NCBI RefSeq assembly: GCF_030646115.1
Contig: NZ_JAUSMX010000009.1
Span: forward strand, 310,001 to 374,000
Direction of reading: 5' to 3'
Source: Fluviicoccus sp.
GTDB lineage: Bacteria > Pseudomonadota > Gammaproteobacteria > Pseudomonadales > Moraxellaceae
Length of the DNA stretch: 64,000 nucleotides
Made by a program: the position numbers and the translations under genes
The notes under the pieces: generated by a model
Databases searched by the model: none
What the model was told of the DNA's origin: nothing
What the model saw: only the letters and a program-made list of their open reading frames with translations
Shown here: piece after piece, positions 1 through 9,542 of the stretch
Layout of the letters: the number at the start of each line of letters is the position of its first letter
How positions within the stretch are numbered: the stretch's first letter is position 1

Positions 1-42
1 GCTGTGCGTGAAGCCCGTGAGCGGCTGATGCAAGCAACATAA
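1..42 (+). CDS. C-terminal end of an upstream gene (partial)
   Basis: Frame 1 is open from the first base and closes with TAA at 40-42, giving the tail AVREARERLMQAT. It stops 19 bases before the ATG of the next gene, which suggests it is the last part of a co-directional upstream gene. Thirteen residues are too few to name a family, and the frame could be open by chance. Confidence 0.4.
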   Translation, partial: AVREARERLMQAT

Positions 43-61
43 CAAAAACCGGGTGAGTCTT

Positions 62-1327
62 ATGAAGTTGCCTTCCTTTACGCTGTTGTCCCTGTTTGTG
101 CTGCTGGCCGGCATGACCGCAGGCGCCAATGCCGCGCTGGAACCCGTTCTGGAAGATGATCTGGGCGACGTGACTGGCGAAGGTATCGCCATTCTTCCGG
201 AAAATATCCGTATTGTCTTTGATCCCGCTGCTTATATCCGAACCTTGCCGCGCGGAGCACCGGTGAACAGCGCGGGCGGTGGCTTTACGGACCGCGCCGC
301 CGATCTGTTGTGGTATGGCTTCGCCTTTTCCGGTCAGGACGGGACGGTGACGGCGGTCAGCAGCGCAAACCGTATCCCTTCCTGGGGCACGGCCTCCAAT
401 CCCTGGGTGTTTCGCGCCATCAGCACCAATAATCTGTTGTATGACGGGACTTCTCCGGGTTATCCCGTACTGCAGTATTCCGCTCCCCGATATACGGCGG
501 CAGGTGATTTTGCGGACAACGTCAATGTCATGAACCTCAAATACGCTTTTTACGGCGATATCGGGGTATGTAATACCGGTACACCGACCTACGGGTCAGT
601 CGCGGCTTGCGGTGGTCTGGGTGTGGCGGCCAAGTTGCAAAGTATTTCCGTCTGGGACCGTCTGTCTTTCCATGGCAGCAAATACAGCATTTTCCAGAGT
701 ACAGCCGACTACGGCAAGTACATGGGTAATGCCGGCACTGAATTCATGCCGGTGGTGGCGGGTGGAGCGGTCGCCGATGATGACGGCTCATTCGGTGCTG
801 TGTGGTTGAACCGTATCAACAGCAGCACCACCGGAGTCATGCGTTTCGGGGTGGGTGGGGCTGTGTCCAACACCACGATTCCCCAGGTTACGCCAGGAAC
901 GTTCAATGCCAATGAAGGCATCTGGGTCACTGACATGGATTTCAACATGCCAGTGGGGCACCTGCACTATCAGCCAATCCTTTTTGATAATGATGCTGCG
1001 GGTAACATGATTATCGAGGTGGTGCGGATTCGTAATCTGAACACTATCTACAACTATGCTTACCAAAACTACGGCTATACAGGCATTGATCCGGCGGCGG
1101 CTGGTGCCAATCACCCTGCGCCTAATGTCGCTGCCAAGATGTGTACCAATGCAACCTTGAATTGCGATGACGCCACTCATGGTCAGGTGAATTTCGGCAA
1201 GATCGAATTCAAGGATAACGCCGGCACCTCCATTCTGGGGAGTCGGGGAGCGGCCGGTACAGCCGCCAGCTCCAGGATTGACGGCATCTTTGTCCAGCAT
1301 CTCAAGATCAAGACCCTGGGGCTATGA
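62..1327 (+). CDS. Exported Fil/DUF6160-like surface protein 1
   Basis: Predicted exported protein of 421 residues. The N-terminus is a signal peptide (MKLPSFTLLSLFVLLAGMTAGANA), and the mature part opens with an acidic motif, LEPVLEDDLGDVTGEGI. The same kind of motif (L-x-D-x-x-L-x-x-V-x-G/A-Q/E-x-G) starts the next three proteins. The rest is rich in Gly, Asn, Thr and Ser without recognisable catalytic motifs, as expected of a secreted beta-rich protein. I chose the ATG at 62 over the in-frame GTG at 53 because the signal peptide begins there and GGGTG lies just upstream. It overlaps the next gene by four bases (ATGA). The resemblance to Acinetobacter Fil/DUF6160 proteins is recalled, not searched; function unknown. 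Confidence 0.7.
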   Translation: MKLPSFTLLSLFVLLAGMTAGANAALEPVLEDDLGDVTGEGIAILPENIRIVFDPAAYIRTLPRGAPVNSAGGGFTDRAADLLWYGFAFSGQDGTVTAVSSANRIPSWGTASNPWVFRAISTNNLLYDGTSPGYPVLQYSAPRYTAAGDFADNVNVMNLKYAFYGDIGVCNTGTPTYGSVAACGGLGVAAKLQSISVWDRLSFHGSKYSIFQSTADYGKYMGNAGTEFMPVVAGGAVADDDGSFGAVWLNRINSSTTGVMRFGVGGAVSNTTIPQVTPGTFNANEGIWVTDMDFNMPVGHLHYQPILFDNDAAGNMIIEVVRIRNLNTIYNYAYQNYGYTGIDPAAAGANHPAPNVAAKMCTNATLNCDDATHGQVNFGKIEFKDNAGTSILGSRGAAGTAASSRIDGIFVQHLKIKTLGL

Positions 1328-1971
1328 TAATGGCTAATCTAAAGATAATGGTCTTGCTGGGGGTTTCGGCTCTTGCTCAGGCCCAGATGGATCCGCTTAG
1401 TAACGATCAACTGGAAGATGTCGTAGCACAGCAAGGGGTGGCAGTCAGTCTTGATTGGCGGCTGAATGTGGACAAGGCGGGCAACAAGCTGGCGTTGTGT
1501 TCGAATGCTGCAACATATAAAGAGTGCCGGATCGGTTGGGCTTTCAACAATCGCGGTGCGGATGATGTCGATAAGCGCTGGCTTGTACTGAAGGGTTTTA
1601 CAGGCTCACTGTATATTCCCTACCTGCGGGTAGATGCCAGTACGGTGACCTATACAACAGATGCCGCAGCTGCAAAAACCATTCCTGCGGTATTGCTGAG
1701 CTTTGGTGATATCGCGACCGGTTCCGGCGCCAACACCAAAGTACAGATCAAGAACCTGACTATTGATAATCTGGCGTTTGAAACAGATACCGGAGCCCGG
1801 CGCGGCTATTTTGCTGACTCGACGCTGGAGCCAACCGGTGCAGCCATTCCGGCCAACGTCAATACCGGTTTCATGGGCTTGCAGATCAATGGGCCTTCCA
1901 ATGTCGCCAATTTGCAGATAGACGGGACCATTAAATTGTTTCCTTGTGTCGGGGATCACCAATCATGCTGA
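1324..1971 (+). CDS. Exported Fil/DUF6160-like surface protein 2
   Basis: Predicted exported protein of 215 residues, the shortest of the four tandem paralogues. A short hydrophobic leader (to about residue 20, ending ALAQAQ) is followed by the group motif MDPLSNDQLEDVVAQQGVAV. The body holds two cysteines within a short stretch (LCSNAATYKECR), perhaps a disulfide, and a final Cys at the C-terminus (HQSC). The start could be the ATG at 1324, which overlaps the previous stop, or the ATG at 1330. The gene overlaps the next by seven bases, so the cluster is probably translated as a coupled unit. Function unknown. Confidence 0.65.
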   Translation: MIMANLKIMVLLGVSALAQAQMDPLSNDQLEDVVAQQGVAVSLDWRLNVDKAGNKLALCSNAATYKECRIGWAFNNRGADDVDKRWLVLKGFTGSLYIPYLRVDASTVTYTTDAAAAKTIPAVLLSFGDIATGSGANTKVQIKNLTIDNLAFETDTGARRGYFADSTLEPTGAAIPANVNTGFMGLQINGPSNVANLQIDGTIKLFPCVGDHQSC

Positions 1972-3056
1972 CAGTGTTTAAAGACTGGCGGGGAGTTCAA
2001 AGGGGACTGATGGCCTTGCTGGTCATGGTGTGCTTTGGAACATCTTCGGTGGCCATGATGGAAATGACCGATGAAAATCTGGATAACGTTGTAGGCCAGT
2101 CGTTGTTTACATCCAATACGGCCACCAACGGGGCATTTACCTACTATCGGCTCGGTATTGATGCCGAAATGAACATGAACCTTAATATCAACCGTCTGGC
2201 CTTGGGTTGCGACGGCGCTGGCGCAACCGGCACCTGCGATATTGATATTAACCGAGTGCGTTTGCATGGTATTTCCGCCACACCGGACACCACGCCCTTG
2301 GATGGCGCTTTTAATGACTCCGGCCCGTCCACGGACTTCATGATGCGCCGGCCCTATCTGGAGTTCGCCATCAAAAATGCGGGAACAGCCGCCACCCGTG
2401 AAGTCTCCGGCATGCGTATTGGCGCCTTGGAGGCATTGGGCGGCATGTCCATCGGTGAAAACCCCGATGTCAATAACATGGCTGATGACACCGGGATTAC
2501 CACGATATCCGGTTACATGGGTGCAGTGCTGACCAATGCCCAGATGACCAATGTGAATGCAACCCCCTGTTGGTTGAGTTTGGGGGCGTTGTGCGGGCTG
2601 ACGGCAACAATTGCCACCCATTCCCAAGCGTTAACCCTGCGTAGATCCACCACCTTTGACTTGACCGGCATGTCGGCGTCTGCCATTGGATTGTCTTTGA
2701 ACAATACCAACTTGCTGGGACAGCCCTTAAGAACCATTCACCGGATTGATGTGGCGGGAAATGCTGCACTCACCCTGCCCACCAAGGACTTCTTTATTTC
2801 GGTGCAAAAGGAGAATGTGGTGTGGCAAAAAGTTAGCGACGGAACTTTTGCAAGCGGCAGCAACCCGGCAGCGGAAAAGGGCTGGTGGATGTATATGCCC
2901 CAAGTTCAATTCAATAATATAACAACCAACCAGAATATTGATATTCCGTTTGCGTCTGTTATTGGCGGTGTATTTGGGGCGGCGGTTAACGTTGCTCCTG
3001 TGGACTTGCAACAAAGACCGGCGGACAACTGCTGGGGCACCCTGACGTTTTGCTGA
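1965..3056 (+). CDS. Exported Fil/DUF6160-like surface protein 3
   Basis: Predicted exported protein of 363 residues. The ATG at 1965 is preferred over an upstream TTG at 1944 because GGGGA sits about ten bases before it. A hydrophobic leader (residues about 14-30, ALLVMVCFGTSSVAM) precedes the group motif MMEMTDENLDNVVGQSLF. Paired cysteines recur (LGCDGAGATGTCD, PCWLSLGALCG and the C-terminal CWGTLTFC), which suggests disulfides and an extracytoplasmic location. The 3' end is separated from the next start by only 14 bases. No enzymatic motif is visible. Confidence 0.65.
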   Translation: MLTVFKDWRGVQRGLMALLVMVCFGTSSVAMMEMTDENLDNVVGQSLFTSNTATNGAFTYYRLGIDAEMNMNLNINRLALGCDGAGATGTCDIDINRVRLHGISATPDTTPLDGAFNDSGPSTDFMMRRPYLEFAIKNAGTAATREVSGMRIGALEALGGMSIGENPDVNNMADDTGITTISGYMGAVLTNAQMTNVNATPCWLSLGALCGLTATIATHSQALTLRRSTTFDLTGMSASAIGLSLNNTNLLGQPLRTIHRIDVAGNAALTLPTKDFFISVQKENVVWQKVSDGTFASGSNPAAEKGWWMYMPQVQFNNITTNQNIDIPFASVIGGVFGAAVNVAPVDLQQRPADNCWGTLTFC

Positions 3057-3070
3057 ACAGGATAATAAAA

Positions 3071-5467
3071 ATGATGTTCAAGCGCACCCTATTGGCATTC
3101 AGCATCCAGTCAGCCTTGATGGCGCCGGCTTGGAGTCTTGACGCCCTGAGCGACGAAACCCTTGGCGAAGTCAGCGGTCAGGAAGGTATTCAGGTGGAAG
3201 TGCAAGCCACCTCCGTGAATATGCAGAATGCCTTCTGGCGTGACGGCAATGCTGTCACCGATATGGATTTGCGCGTTAACCAGCTCAATATTTCCCCGGT
3301 CAGCATGGTAGCGGATATTGATATCGGCGCCAGCACCAATACCGTGGCCGGGGTGCCGTCCATTGGTGTCAGCGCCACCATCCAGCCGCTGGAATTGAAG
3401 TCCGTAGCGATGCGGGTGGCCAATAACGCAGGCTCCACCAATTCTTTCGGCTTGTTTGCAATTAAAACAACCACGCCCACCACACTCAGTTATTTCAATA
3501 CCAATGGTCTGTTTGACGGCACCGGCACCGCTGGACGCTTTGCCATGAAAATGGAAGACGCAGACTGGTACCTGGCGCAGGCTCGTTGTCTGTATACTGC
3601 CGCCTGTACCCCCAATGCGGACAGCCACGGCGCAGGAACCTTCTCGGGTAATGGTTTACTGACCGCCGGCGGGGTGGGTGACTACAACATATTGGCCTTC
3701 AAGGACTTCACCGTCAATGCGCTGGCTACCGGGCAATTTACGGTTGATGCTGTCAAGGGTTTCAATTTTGGCGGCGGCACGGGAATTCTTTCGTTTCCCC
3801 GGTTGGCGGCCAACAAGTCAGGCTTCCAGATGGATATTGGTGTGCTGACCAATATTGATTTTTCAGGGGGCGGCACCAGCACCTTCAATTTCCCGGATGT
3901 GGCGGCAGTTCCGTCCAGCCACTGGCACTTCGGGTTTTCTGGCAATCTGATGGCGGTTGACATGAGCCTGAAGGGCGATACCGGAGTTGGTATCGGCACC
4001 GGCTTCGGCACTTCCGGCATCAAGTTCTCTCCCAAATTTGAGTTCGCCCGTTCCAGTGAGGCAAACCCGTTTGAACTGGAAATGGGTGAGCCCGGTGGCT
4101 CGCTGGTCCGGTTCAGTAATTGGGCGGCGCTTTCGGACGGGGCGGCTGTCTCGCCTTCCCGCGCCGTGTTCAACATGGGTGACATCTACCTGAACCTGTT
4201 GGCAGGGGCGGGTGGGGGCGGGCTCAGCAATTTTGCAACACCGGCAGCCAATACCTTCTCTTGCGTCAGCGGCACCGGTTGCGTAGCATCTACCACCTTT
4301 GGAGCAACGCCCGTATCTGCCACTTCGGGTGAAAATGCCATTGCCATTGCCGCCCGCAATTTCGAATTACAAGGCGGAGCCAGGACTATTACGTTTGCGG
4401 ATACTACATCAGGAGCCAGCATCAGTGCAGCGCAAACTTGGGCCTTGATGCCGAACTTTTATGGTCTAAACTTCAACTTGTTGATGTACCCCAGCGGTCA
4501 TCCAGGCATTCCGGCTGCGAACAACCGGCATGGAACCGGTTTTGATTTGACGATTGAGACCACAGGCAAAAACACGGCTTATGGAACACCCAGCACCAAG
4601 GGCACGCACCTGATTGTGGCGGATACATCCGCCAATAAATACGTCGGCTTCACCAATATTGACTCCCGGTACAGCTTACTTCAGAGCCAGTTTTATGTAG
4701 CGGATACCGCCATGGACTATGCGGCAGGTTCAGGATTGGACACATCAGGTATACGCCTGACCTCCAGAAATATGAGTTTCGATATACGAGCCGGTCTGGC
4801 CATCGGCGACTTGCCGGATGGAACGGTGGGCCGCCAGATGCGGGACGATGACTCTGTTGTTGGCATACGCTGGAAGTTCGGCGGGGACTTCAGTTTCACT
4901 TTCTCGCCGCCACCGACGCCTCCGACACCGGCCACGCAATGCCCCAACCAGTCTTGTACCTATATTGGGCTTAGTTCCAAGTTGGTTGCTACCGACATGA
5001 CGAAAAACGGCATGTATCTGGTGGAGCCAGTGGATGGAACCCGGATTGAATGGATTGACATAACCGGCACGCTGAACATGCTGTCAGAGCATGTGCCGTT
5101 TGCCACCGATGGAACCTATGAAGACGCCAGCCGTATTGATATTGGTGTGGAAGCAGTAGCCTCTCAGCCAGGACCGACAATTCGCCCGTTTGTGACCTTC
5201 GCCACAGCGTTTGAGTTGGCGCCCGGCACTACGCAGGCCGATGCCGATGTGATTCGTATCCGTAAATTGAACCTCTATCGTCCGCCAGCAACAAATGCCG
5301 TGTTTACGGGTGCAGGCAGCACCTATAAAGAAGGGGTGGACTGGAAGCCCGGATTCAACTTGGCTGGCACGGCGGCTGGAGATGCAACCGGTCGTTTTTA
5401 TACCTTGGGTGAAATGGTGATAACCGGCGGTCGCTTCTACGGGGAAGTCAATCTCAAGGTTCAATAA
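3071..5467 (+). CDS. Large exported Fil/DUF6160-like surface protein 4
   Basis: Predicted exported protein of 798 residues, the largest and last of the four tandem paralogues. The signal peptide (MMFKRTLLAFSIQSALMAPAWS) is followed by the clearest copy of the group motif, LDALSDETLGEVSGQEGIQV. The body is a long, low-charge chain rich in Gly, Thr, Asn and Phe, with Cys pairs near its middle (FSCVSGTGC) and a Pro/Thr stretch with CPNQSC near residue 620. This composition fits an outer-membrane or surface beta structure or an adhesin. I chose the ATG at 3071 (AGGAT just upstream) over a TTG at 3050. A link to a fimbrial or adhesive system is suggested only by memory of the Fil locus. Confidence 0.65.
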   Translation: MMFKRTLLAFSIQSALMAPAWSLDALSDETLGEVSGQEGIQVEVQATSVNMQNAFWRDGNAVTDMDLRVNQLNISPVSMVADIDIGASTNTVAGVPSIGVSATIQPLELKSVAMRVANNAGSTNSFGLFAIKTTTPTTLSYFNTNGLFDGTGTAGRFAMKMEDADWYLAQARCLYTAACTPNADSHGAGTFSGNGLLTAGGVGDYNILAFKDFTVNALATGQFTVDAVKGFNFGGGTGILSFPRLAANKSGFQMDIGVLTNIDFSGGGTSTFNFPDVAAVPSSHWHFGFSGNLMAVDMSLKGDTGVGIGTGFGTSGIKFSPKFEFARSSEANPFELEMGEPGGSLVRFSNWAALSDGAAVSPSRAVFNMGDIYLNLLAGAGGGGLSNFATPAANTFSCVSGTGCVASTTFGATPVSATSGENAIAIAARNFELQGGARTITFADTTSGASISAAQTWALMPNFYGLNFNLLMYPSGHPGIPAANNRHGTGFDLTIETTGKNTAYGTPSTKGTHLIVADTSANKYVGFTNIDSRYSLLQSQFYVADTAMDYAAGSGLDTSGIRLTSRNMSFDIRAGLAIGDLPDGTVGRQMRDDDSVVGIRWKFGGDFSFTFSPPPTPPTPATQCPNQSCTYIGLSSKLVATDMTKNGMYLVEPVDGTRIEWIDITGTLNMLSEHVPFATDGTYEDASRIDIGVEAVASQPGPTIRPFVTFATAFELAPGTTQADADVIRIRKLNLYRPPATNAVFTGAGSTYKEGVDWKPGFNLAGTAAGDATGRFYTLGEMVITGGRFYGEVNLKVQ

Positions 5468-5641
5468 GCGGCATGGGAATGACAGGAGTTGGCGGCAGGC
5501 CTGAATGGGCCAGACGCCTTTTTGTCAGTAACAGGAGTGGTGCGCAGGTAATCCGTATCATGTTGAAGGGTTCCTGCCACACCTTCATCTTTACTGCGTC
5601 AATTTTTAGCAACGCACTCTTTTAAACCGGTCATTCTCCCG

Positions 5642-5647
5642 TATAAT
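5642..5647 (+). promoter_or_regulatory. Probable -10 box of the tig promoter
   Basis: A perfect TATAAT lies 52 bases upstream of the tig start codon, in the 231-base gap after the surface-protein cluster. The -35 region at the usual distance (about 5619-5626, CTTTTA/TTTAAA) is weak. No sigma-32 pattern was found here. Confidence 0.5.
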
Positions 5648-5698
5648 CCCCGCTTTTAGAATTCGGCCGTCTGGCCCGTACATTAACCCGAGGATGCC

Positions 5699-7003
5699 AT
5701 GCAAGTAGTTGTCGAAAGCGTTTCCGCTCTGGGACGCCGCCTGAAGATTTCCGTTCCTGCCAGCCGTGTCGAGCAGACTTTCAACAACCGTCTCAACCAG
5801 ACCGCGCGCACTATCAAGATGGACGGTTTCCGTGCCGGTAAAGTGCCGTTGAGCATGGTCAAGAAGCGTTTTGGTGAAAGCATCCGCGCTGAAGCACTGG
5901 AAGATGTGATTCGGGACAGCTATGTGGCCGCTGTTGAAAGCCAGAACCTGCGTGTCGCCGGCTTCCCCACCATTGAGCCGTTCAATGCCGCTCATGGCGA
6001 AGTCCTGGAATTCACCGCTGTGGTTGAAGTCTATCCGGAGGTCACTCTCAATGACTTCTCGACGTTGGCGGTAGAGCGCCCGACGTCGGAAGTGACCGAT
6101 GCTGACGTCAGCGAAATGATTGAAAACCTCCGTCGCCAGCGCGCCAAGTTCAACGACACCGAAGAACCGGCTGCGGATCAGGATCGCGTTACCTTGGATT
6201 TTGAAGGAACCGTAGACGGTGAGGCATTTGCCGGCAACAGCGCCCAGGATTTCAATCTGGTGCTGGGCTCCAAGCGCATGATCCCCGGCTTTGAAGAGCA
6301 AGTTGCCGGCATGAAGGCCGGCGAAGAGAAAACCATTTCAGTGACTTTCCCGGCAGACTACCAGGCAGAAAACCTGGCAGGCAAGGAAGCTCAGTTCAAG
6401 ATCAACGTCAAGAAGGTGGCGCGCCCGGTCCTGCCTGAACTGGATGAACAGTTCCTGTCTGCCTTTGGCGTAACCGAAGGCGGTGTCGAGAAATTCCGCG
6501 CTGACGTGCGTAAGAACATGGAGCGTGAGCTGCGCAACACCATCCGTTCGCGCGTCAAGGCCGCCGTGTTTGATGCGGTGCTGGCTGCAAACCCCGTAGA
6601 TGTGCCCCAGGCATTGCTGGAGCAGGAAATCGGACGCCAGCGTGAACAGGCCATTCAGCGTTTTGGTGGTAATGCACAAAATATCAAACCGGAAATGCTG
6701 CCTAATGAGCTTTTCACGGACGCAGCCAAGCGGGCTGTCTCCCTTGGCCTGTTGTTGAGTGAAATTATTGCCAAGAATGATGTGAAGGTGGATGCTGACC
6801 GCGTACGCACCTTGGTTGGCGAAATTGCCGAGTCCTATGAAGATCCCGCTGAAGTGGTGGCCTGGTATCTGGGTAACCGCGAACAGCGCGCTCAGGTCGA
6901 GTCCGCTGTGCTCGAAGACCAAGTGGTGGATCTGGTGCTGGCAGCAGCGCAAGTCAGCGACAAAGCCGTCTCTTACGGTGACCTGTTGCGCCAGCAACAG
7001 TAA
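5699..7003 (+). CDS. tig: Trigger factor
   Basis: Ribosome-bound chaperone and peptidyl-prolyl isomerase that meets nascent chains at the exit tunnel. The protein has 434 residues, the normal length. The ribosome-docking signature GFRAGKVP is at residues 43-50, the same place as in E. coli. An FKBP-type domain follows at roughly residues 155-245 (DRVTLDFEGTVDGEAF, then FEEQVAGMKAGEEKTI), then the helical C-terminal chaperone arms. GAGGA upstream of the ATG acts as ribosome binding site. It is followed by clpP and clpX, the conserved tig-clpP-clpX order. A strong palindrome after its stop suggests it can be transcribed separately. Confidence 0.98.
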   Translation: MQVVVESVSALGRRLKISVPASRVEQTFNNRLNQTARTIKMDGFRAGKVPLSMVKKRFGESIRAEALEDVIRDSYVAAVESQNLRVAGFPTIEPFNAAHGEVLEFTAVVEVYPEVTLNDFSTLAVERPTSEVTDADVSEMIENLRRQRAKFNDTEEPAADQDRVTLDFEGTVDGEAFAGNSAQDFNLVLGSKRMIPGFEEQVAGMKAGEEKTISVTFPADYQAENLAGKEAQFKINVKKVARPVLPELDEQFLSAFGVTEGGVEKFRADVRKNMERELRNTIRSRVKAAVFDAVLAANPVDVPQALLEQEIGRQREQAIQRFGGNAQNIKPEMLPNELFTDAAKRAVSLGLLLSEIIAKNDVKVDADRVRTLVGEIAESYEDPAEVVAWYLGNREQRAQVESAVLEDQVVDLVLAAAQVSDKAVSYGDLLRQQQ

Positions 7004-7019
7004 GCGCCACGCATCACCT

Positions 7020-7041
7020 GGGCCGGCAATATTGCCGGCCC
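7020..7041 (+). terminator. Hairpin after tig
   Basis: A perfect 22-base palindrome with an 11-bp arm (GGGCCGGCAAT and its complement) starts 17 bases after the tig stop. It lacks a long T-run (CTTCTG follows), so it may be a weak intrinsic terminator or an mRNA 3'-end stabiliser. Confidence 0.6.
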
Positions 7042-7169
7042 TTCTGCAAACACAGCCAATAGTTTTCTGTCAGTGAATTGCTAAAGTGCTGGAATGCTGT
7101 AACCTTTTTTGCTAAATGTTACAGCGCAATCCACACTATCCTTCAACCATGCAAATCGGGTAAAGACAG

Positions 7170-7769
7170 ATGAATCCAGTCAACAGTGGCCTTGTGCCGA
7201 TGGTGGTCGAGCAGTCGGCTCGGGGTGAGCGCGCATTTGATATATTTTCGCGCCTGCTGAAAGAACGTGTGATCTTCATGGTTGGTGAAGTGGAAGACCA
7301 CATGGCCAATCTGATTGTGGCCCAGATGCTGTTTCTGGAGTCCGAAAATCCTGACAAGGACATTCATCTCTATATCAATTCACCCGGTGGTTCAGTCACG
7401 GCCGGTATGGCAATTTATGACACCATGCAATTCATCAAGCCGGATGTCAGCACCATTTGTGTGGGCCAGGCCTGCTCCATGGGGTCTTTTCTGTTGACGG
7501 CCGGCGCCAAGGGCAAGCGTTACTGCCTGCCGAATTCGCGTGTCATGATTCACCAGCCGCTGGGTGGTTTCCGGGGTCAGGCTTCCGATATCGCCATCCA
7601 CGCGCAGGAAATCCTGAAAATCCGCGACCGGCTCAACCAGAGTCTGGCGTTTCATACCGGTCAGTCTATTGAACGCATTGAAAAAGATACAGATCGCGAC
7701 AATTTCATGGGCGCGGAAGAAGCCAAGGCATATGGCCTGATTGACGCCGTTCTGGATAAACGCCCCTGA
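7170..7769 (+). CDS. clpP: ATP-dependent Clp protease proteolytic subunit
   Basis: Serine peptidase that forms the barrel-shaped core of ClpXP/ClpAP. The protein has 199 residues. The catalytic triad is visible: Ser103 in GQACSMGS, His128 in MIHQP and Asp177 in DTDRDNFM. The SPGGSVTAG loop is also intact. GGGTAA upstream of the ATG is the ribosome binding site. The 166-base gap to tig holds the tig hairpin and an AT-rich stretch. I saw no good sigma-32 promoter in it. Confidence 0.98.
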   Translation: MNPVNSGLVPMVVEQSARGERAFDIFSRLLKERVIFMVGEVEDHMANLIVAQMLFLESENPDKDIHLYINSPGGSVTAGMAIYDTMQFIKPDVSTICVGQACSMGSFLLTAGAKGKRYCLPNSRVMIHQPLGGFRGQASDIAIHAQEILKIRDRLNQSLAFHTGQSIERIEKDTDRDNFMGAEEAKAYGLIDAVLDKRP

Positions 7770-7854
7770 TACCGGGGCCTGCAAGTCAGGTGATGCGCAT
7801 GGCATTGCCTGTCTCCCGCATCGGTGGGAATGAATCGAATAACGAGGTCAAGAC

Positions 7855-9174
7855 ATGAGTGATGATCGTAAAGGCCGTGATGAAAGGTTGCTGTTCTGTT
7901 CTTTCTGCGGCAAGAGCCAGCATGAAGTCTCCAAGCTGATTGCCGGACCCTCGGTCTACATCTGTAATGAGTGTGTCGAGCTCTGTAATGACATTATCCG
8001 CCAGGAAGTACGGGAGGATGCGCCGGGACAAGGCAAGGCAAAAGACTCGCTGCCCACTCCGCACGAAATCAAGCTGACCCTGGATGAATACGTCATTGGC
8101 CAGGAACAGGCCAAAAAAGTGTTGGCCGTGGCGGTGTACAACCACTACAAACGTTTGCGCGCCGGTATGAAGAAAACCACACCCGGCGGTAAACAAAGCC
8201 AGGATGTGGAACTGGCCAAGAGCAACATCCTGCTGATTGGCCCTACGGGCTCCGGCAAGACCCTGCTGGCCGAAACATTGGCCCGTCTGTTGAATGTCCC
8301 CTTCACCATCGCTGACGCCACAACGCTGACGGAAGCCGGTTATGTGGGGGAGGATGTTGAAAACATCATCCAGAAGTTACTGCAGAAATGCGATTATGAT
8401 GTAGAAAAGGCCCAGAACGGCATTGTCTATATAGACGAAATTGACAAGATTACCCGAAAGTCTGACAACCCATCCATTACCAGGGATGTGTCCGGTGAAG
8501 GTGTACAGCAGGCATTGCTGAAGTTGATTGAAGGCACGCTGGCTTCTGTTCCGCCGCAGGGTGGCCGCAAGCACCCCCAGCAGGAATTCCTGCAGGTGGA
8601 TACGTCCAACATCCTCTTCATTTGCGGCGGTGCCTTTGCCGGTCTGGACAAGGTCATTCGCAGCCGGGCCGAGCCAGGCGGCATTGGTTTCAGCGCCACC
8701 GTCAAGAGCAAGGACGACGACCGTAATGTTGGTGAACTCTTCCGCGATGTTGAACCGGAAGATCTGATTAAATACGGACTGATTCCTGAGTTCATTGGCC
8801 GTCTGCCGGTTATCGCCACGCTGGAGGAGCTGAGTGAGGATGCGTTGATGCAAATCCTGACCGAGCCGCGGAATGCGTTGACCAAGCAGTATCAGAAGCT
8901 GTTCGGCATGGAAGGTGTTGGCCTGGAATTCCGGGACGAAGCCCTGAAGGCTGTCGCTTTCAAGGCTATGGAGCGGAAAACCGGGGCACGGGGTCTGCGT
9001 TCCATTCTGGAAGGCGTGCTGTTACAGACCATGTACGACTTGCCTTCGCTGGAAGGAGTATCCAATGTGGTGGTGGATGAGAAAACCATTACCGAAAGTT
9101 CGGAGCCCCTGCTGGTTTATGAAGATAAGCCGGATGATGCCATCATGGAGCATGGCAATCTGAAAGCATCCTGA
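7855..9174 (+). CDS. clpX: ATP-dependent Clp protease ATP-binding subunit ClpX
   Basis: AAA+ unfoldase that recognises tagged substrates and feeds them to ClpP. The protein has 439 residues. An N-terminal four-Cys zinc-binding domain uses Cys15, Cys18, Cys37 and Cys40. Walker A is GPTGSGKT at 129-136, Walker B is VYIDEID at 191-197, and the ClpP-docking IGF loop is at 277-279. It lies 85 bases after clpP on the same strand and is probably co-transcribed with it. The lon gene, usually next, is displaced by an island of about 7 kb. Confidence 0.98.
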   Translation: MSDDRKGRDERLLFCSFCGKSQHEVSKLIAGPSVYICNECVELCNDIIRQEVREDAPGQGKAKDSLPTPHEIKLTLDEYVIGQEQAKKVLAVAVYNHYKRLRAGMKKTTPGGKQSQDVELAKSNILLIGPTGSGKTLLAETLARLLNVPFTIADATTLTEAGYVGEDVENIIQKLLQKCDYDVEKAQNGIVYIDEIDKITRKSDNPSITRDVSGEGVQQALLKLIEGTLASVPPQGGRKHPQQEFLQVDTSNILFICGGAFAGLDKVIRSRAEPGGIGFSATVKSKDDDRNVGELFRDVEPEDLIKYGLIPEFIGRLPVIATLEELSEDALMQILTEPRNALTKQYQKLFGMEGVGLEFRDEALKAVAFKAMERKTGARGLRSILEGVLLQTMYDLPSLEGVSNVVVDEKTITESSEPLLVYEDKPDDAIMEHGNLKAS

Positions 9175-9542
9175 AACTGACTACTGACTGGGGCGATCGA
9201 CAGATATCATTGCCCCAGCAGTACGGAGTACAGGTCAAAACAACTAAGTCGCCTGTTTGTTGGTTGTTATTAAAACAAGAATATTTATTCTGGTTCTCAC
9301 CAATGCAATGGGTTGCGCACGGAGCACAACAGTTTTATTTAGCCGGTTCCTGTGGTTTGATTACTCAACTGATCTTCAGCCTGTCATTCAAGATACTTAC
9401 AATTCCATTCTTTGTCCCTTTTGCGCTACAAGATCATGATGGACGTCCTAGGAAGTCTGTCGGTGGTTGTATGTGTTAGACAAGCCCGTTTGCTCCAGTC
9501 GTGTTCGAAGCATCACCTATTAGTGAAGCCTTGCAAACGTAG
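9175..9542. other. Intergenic region between clpX and the sugar island
   Basis: This is a 368-base stretch without a convincing gene, noticeably richer in A+T than clpX. A long-loop hairpin (CTGGGGC at 9188-9194 paired with GCCCCAG at 9212-9218) may mark the end of the clpX transcript. It has no T-run. Short open frames here lack ribosome binding sites and homology cues. The drop in GC marks the left edge of the island. Confidence 0.5.

Noticed and set aside
5494-5525. Terminator after the surface-protein cluster
   Set aside because: GGC/GGCC pairing with GGCC/GCC is broken by bulges; only the T-run (5519-5523) is convincing, so it is not listed.
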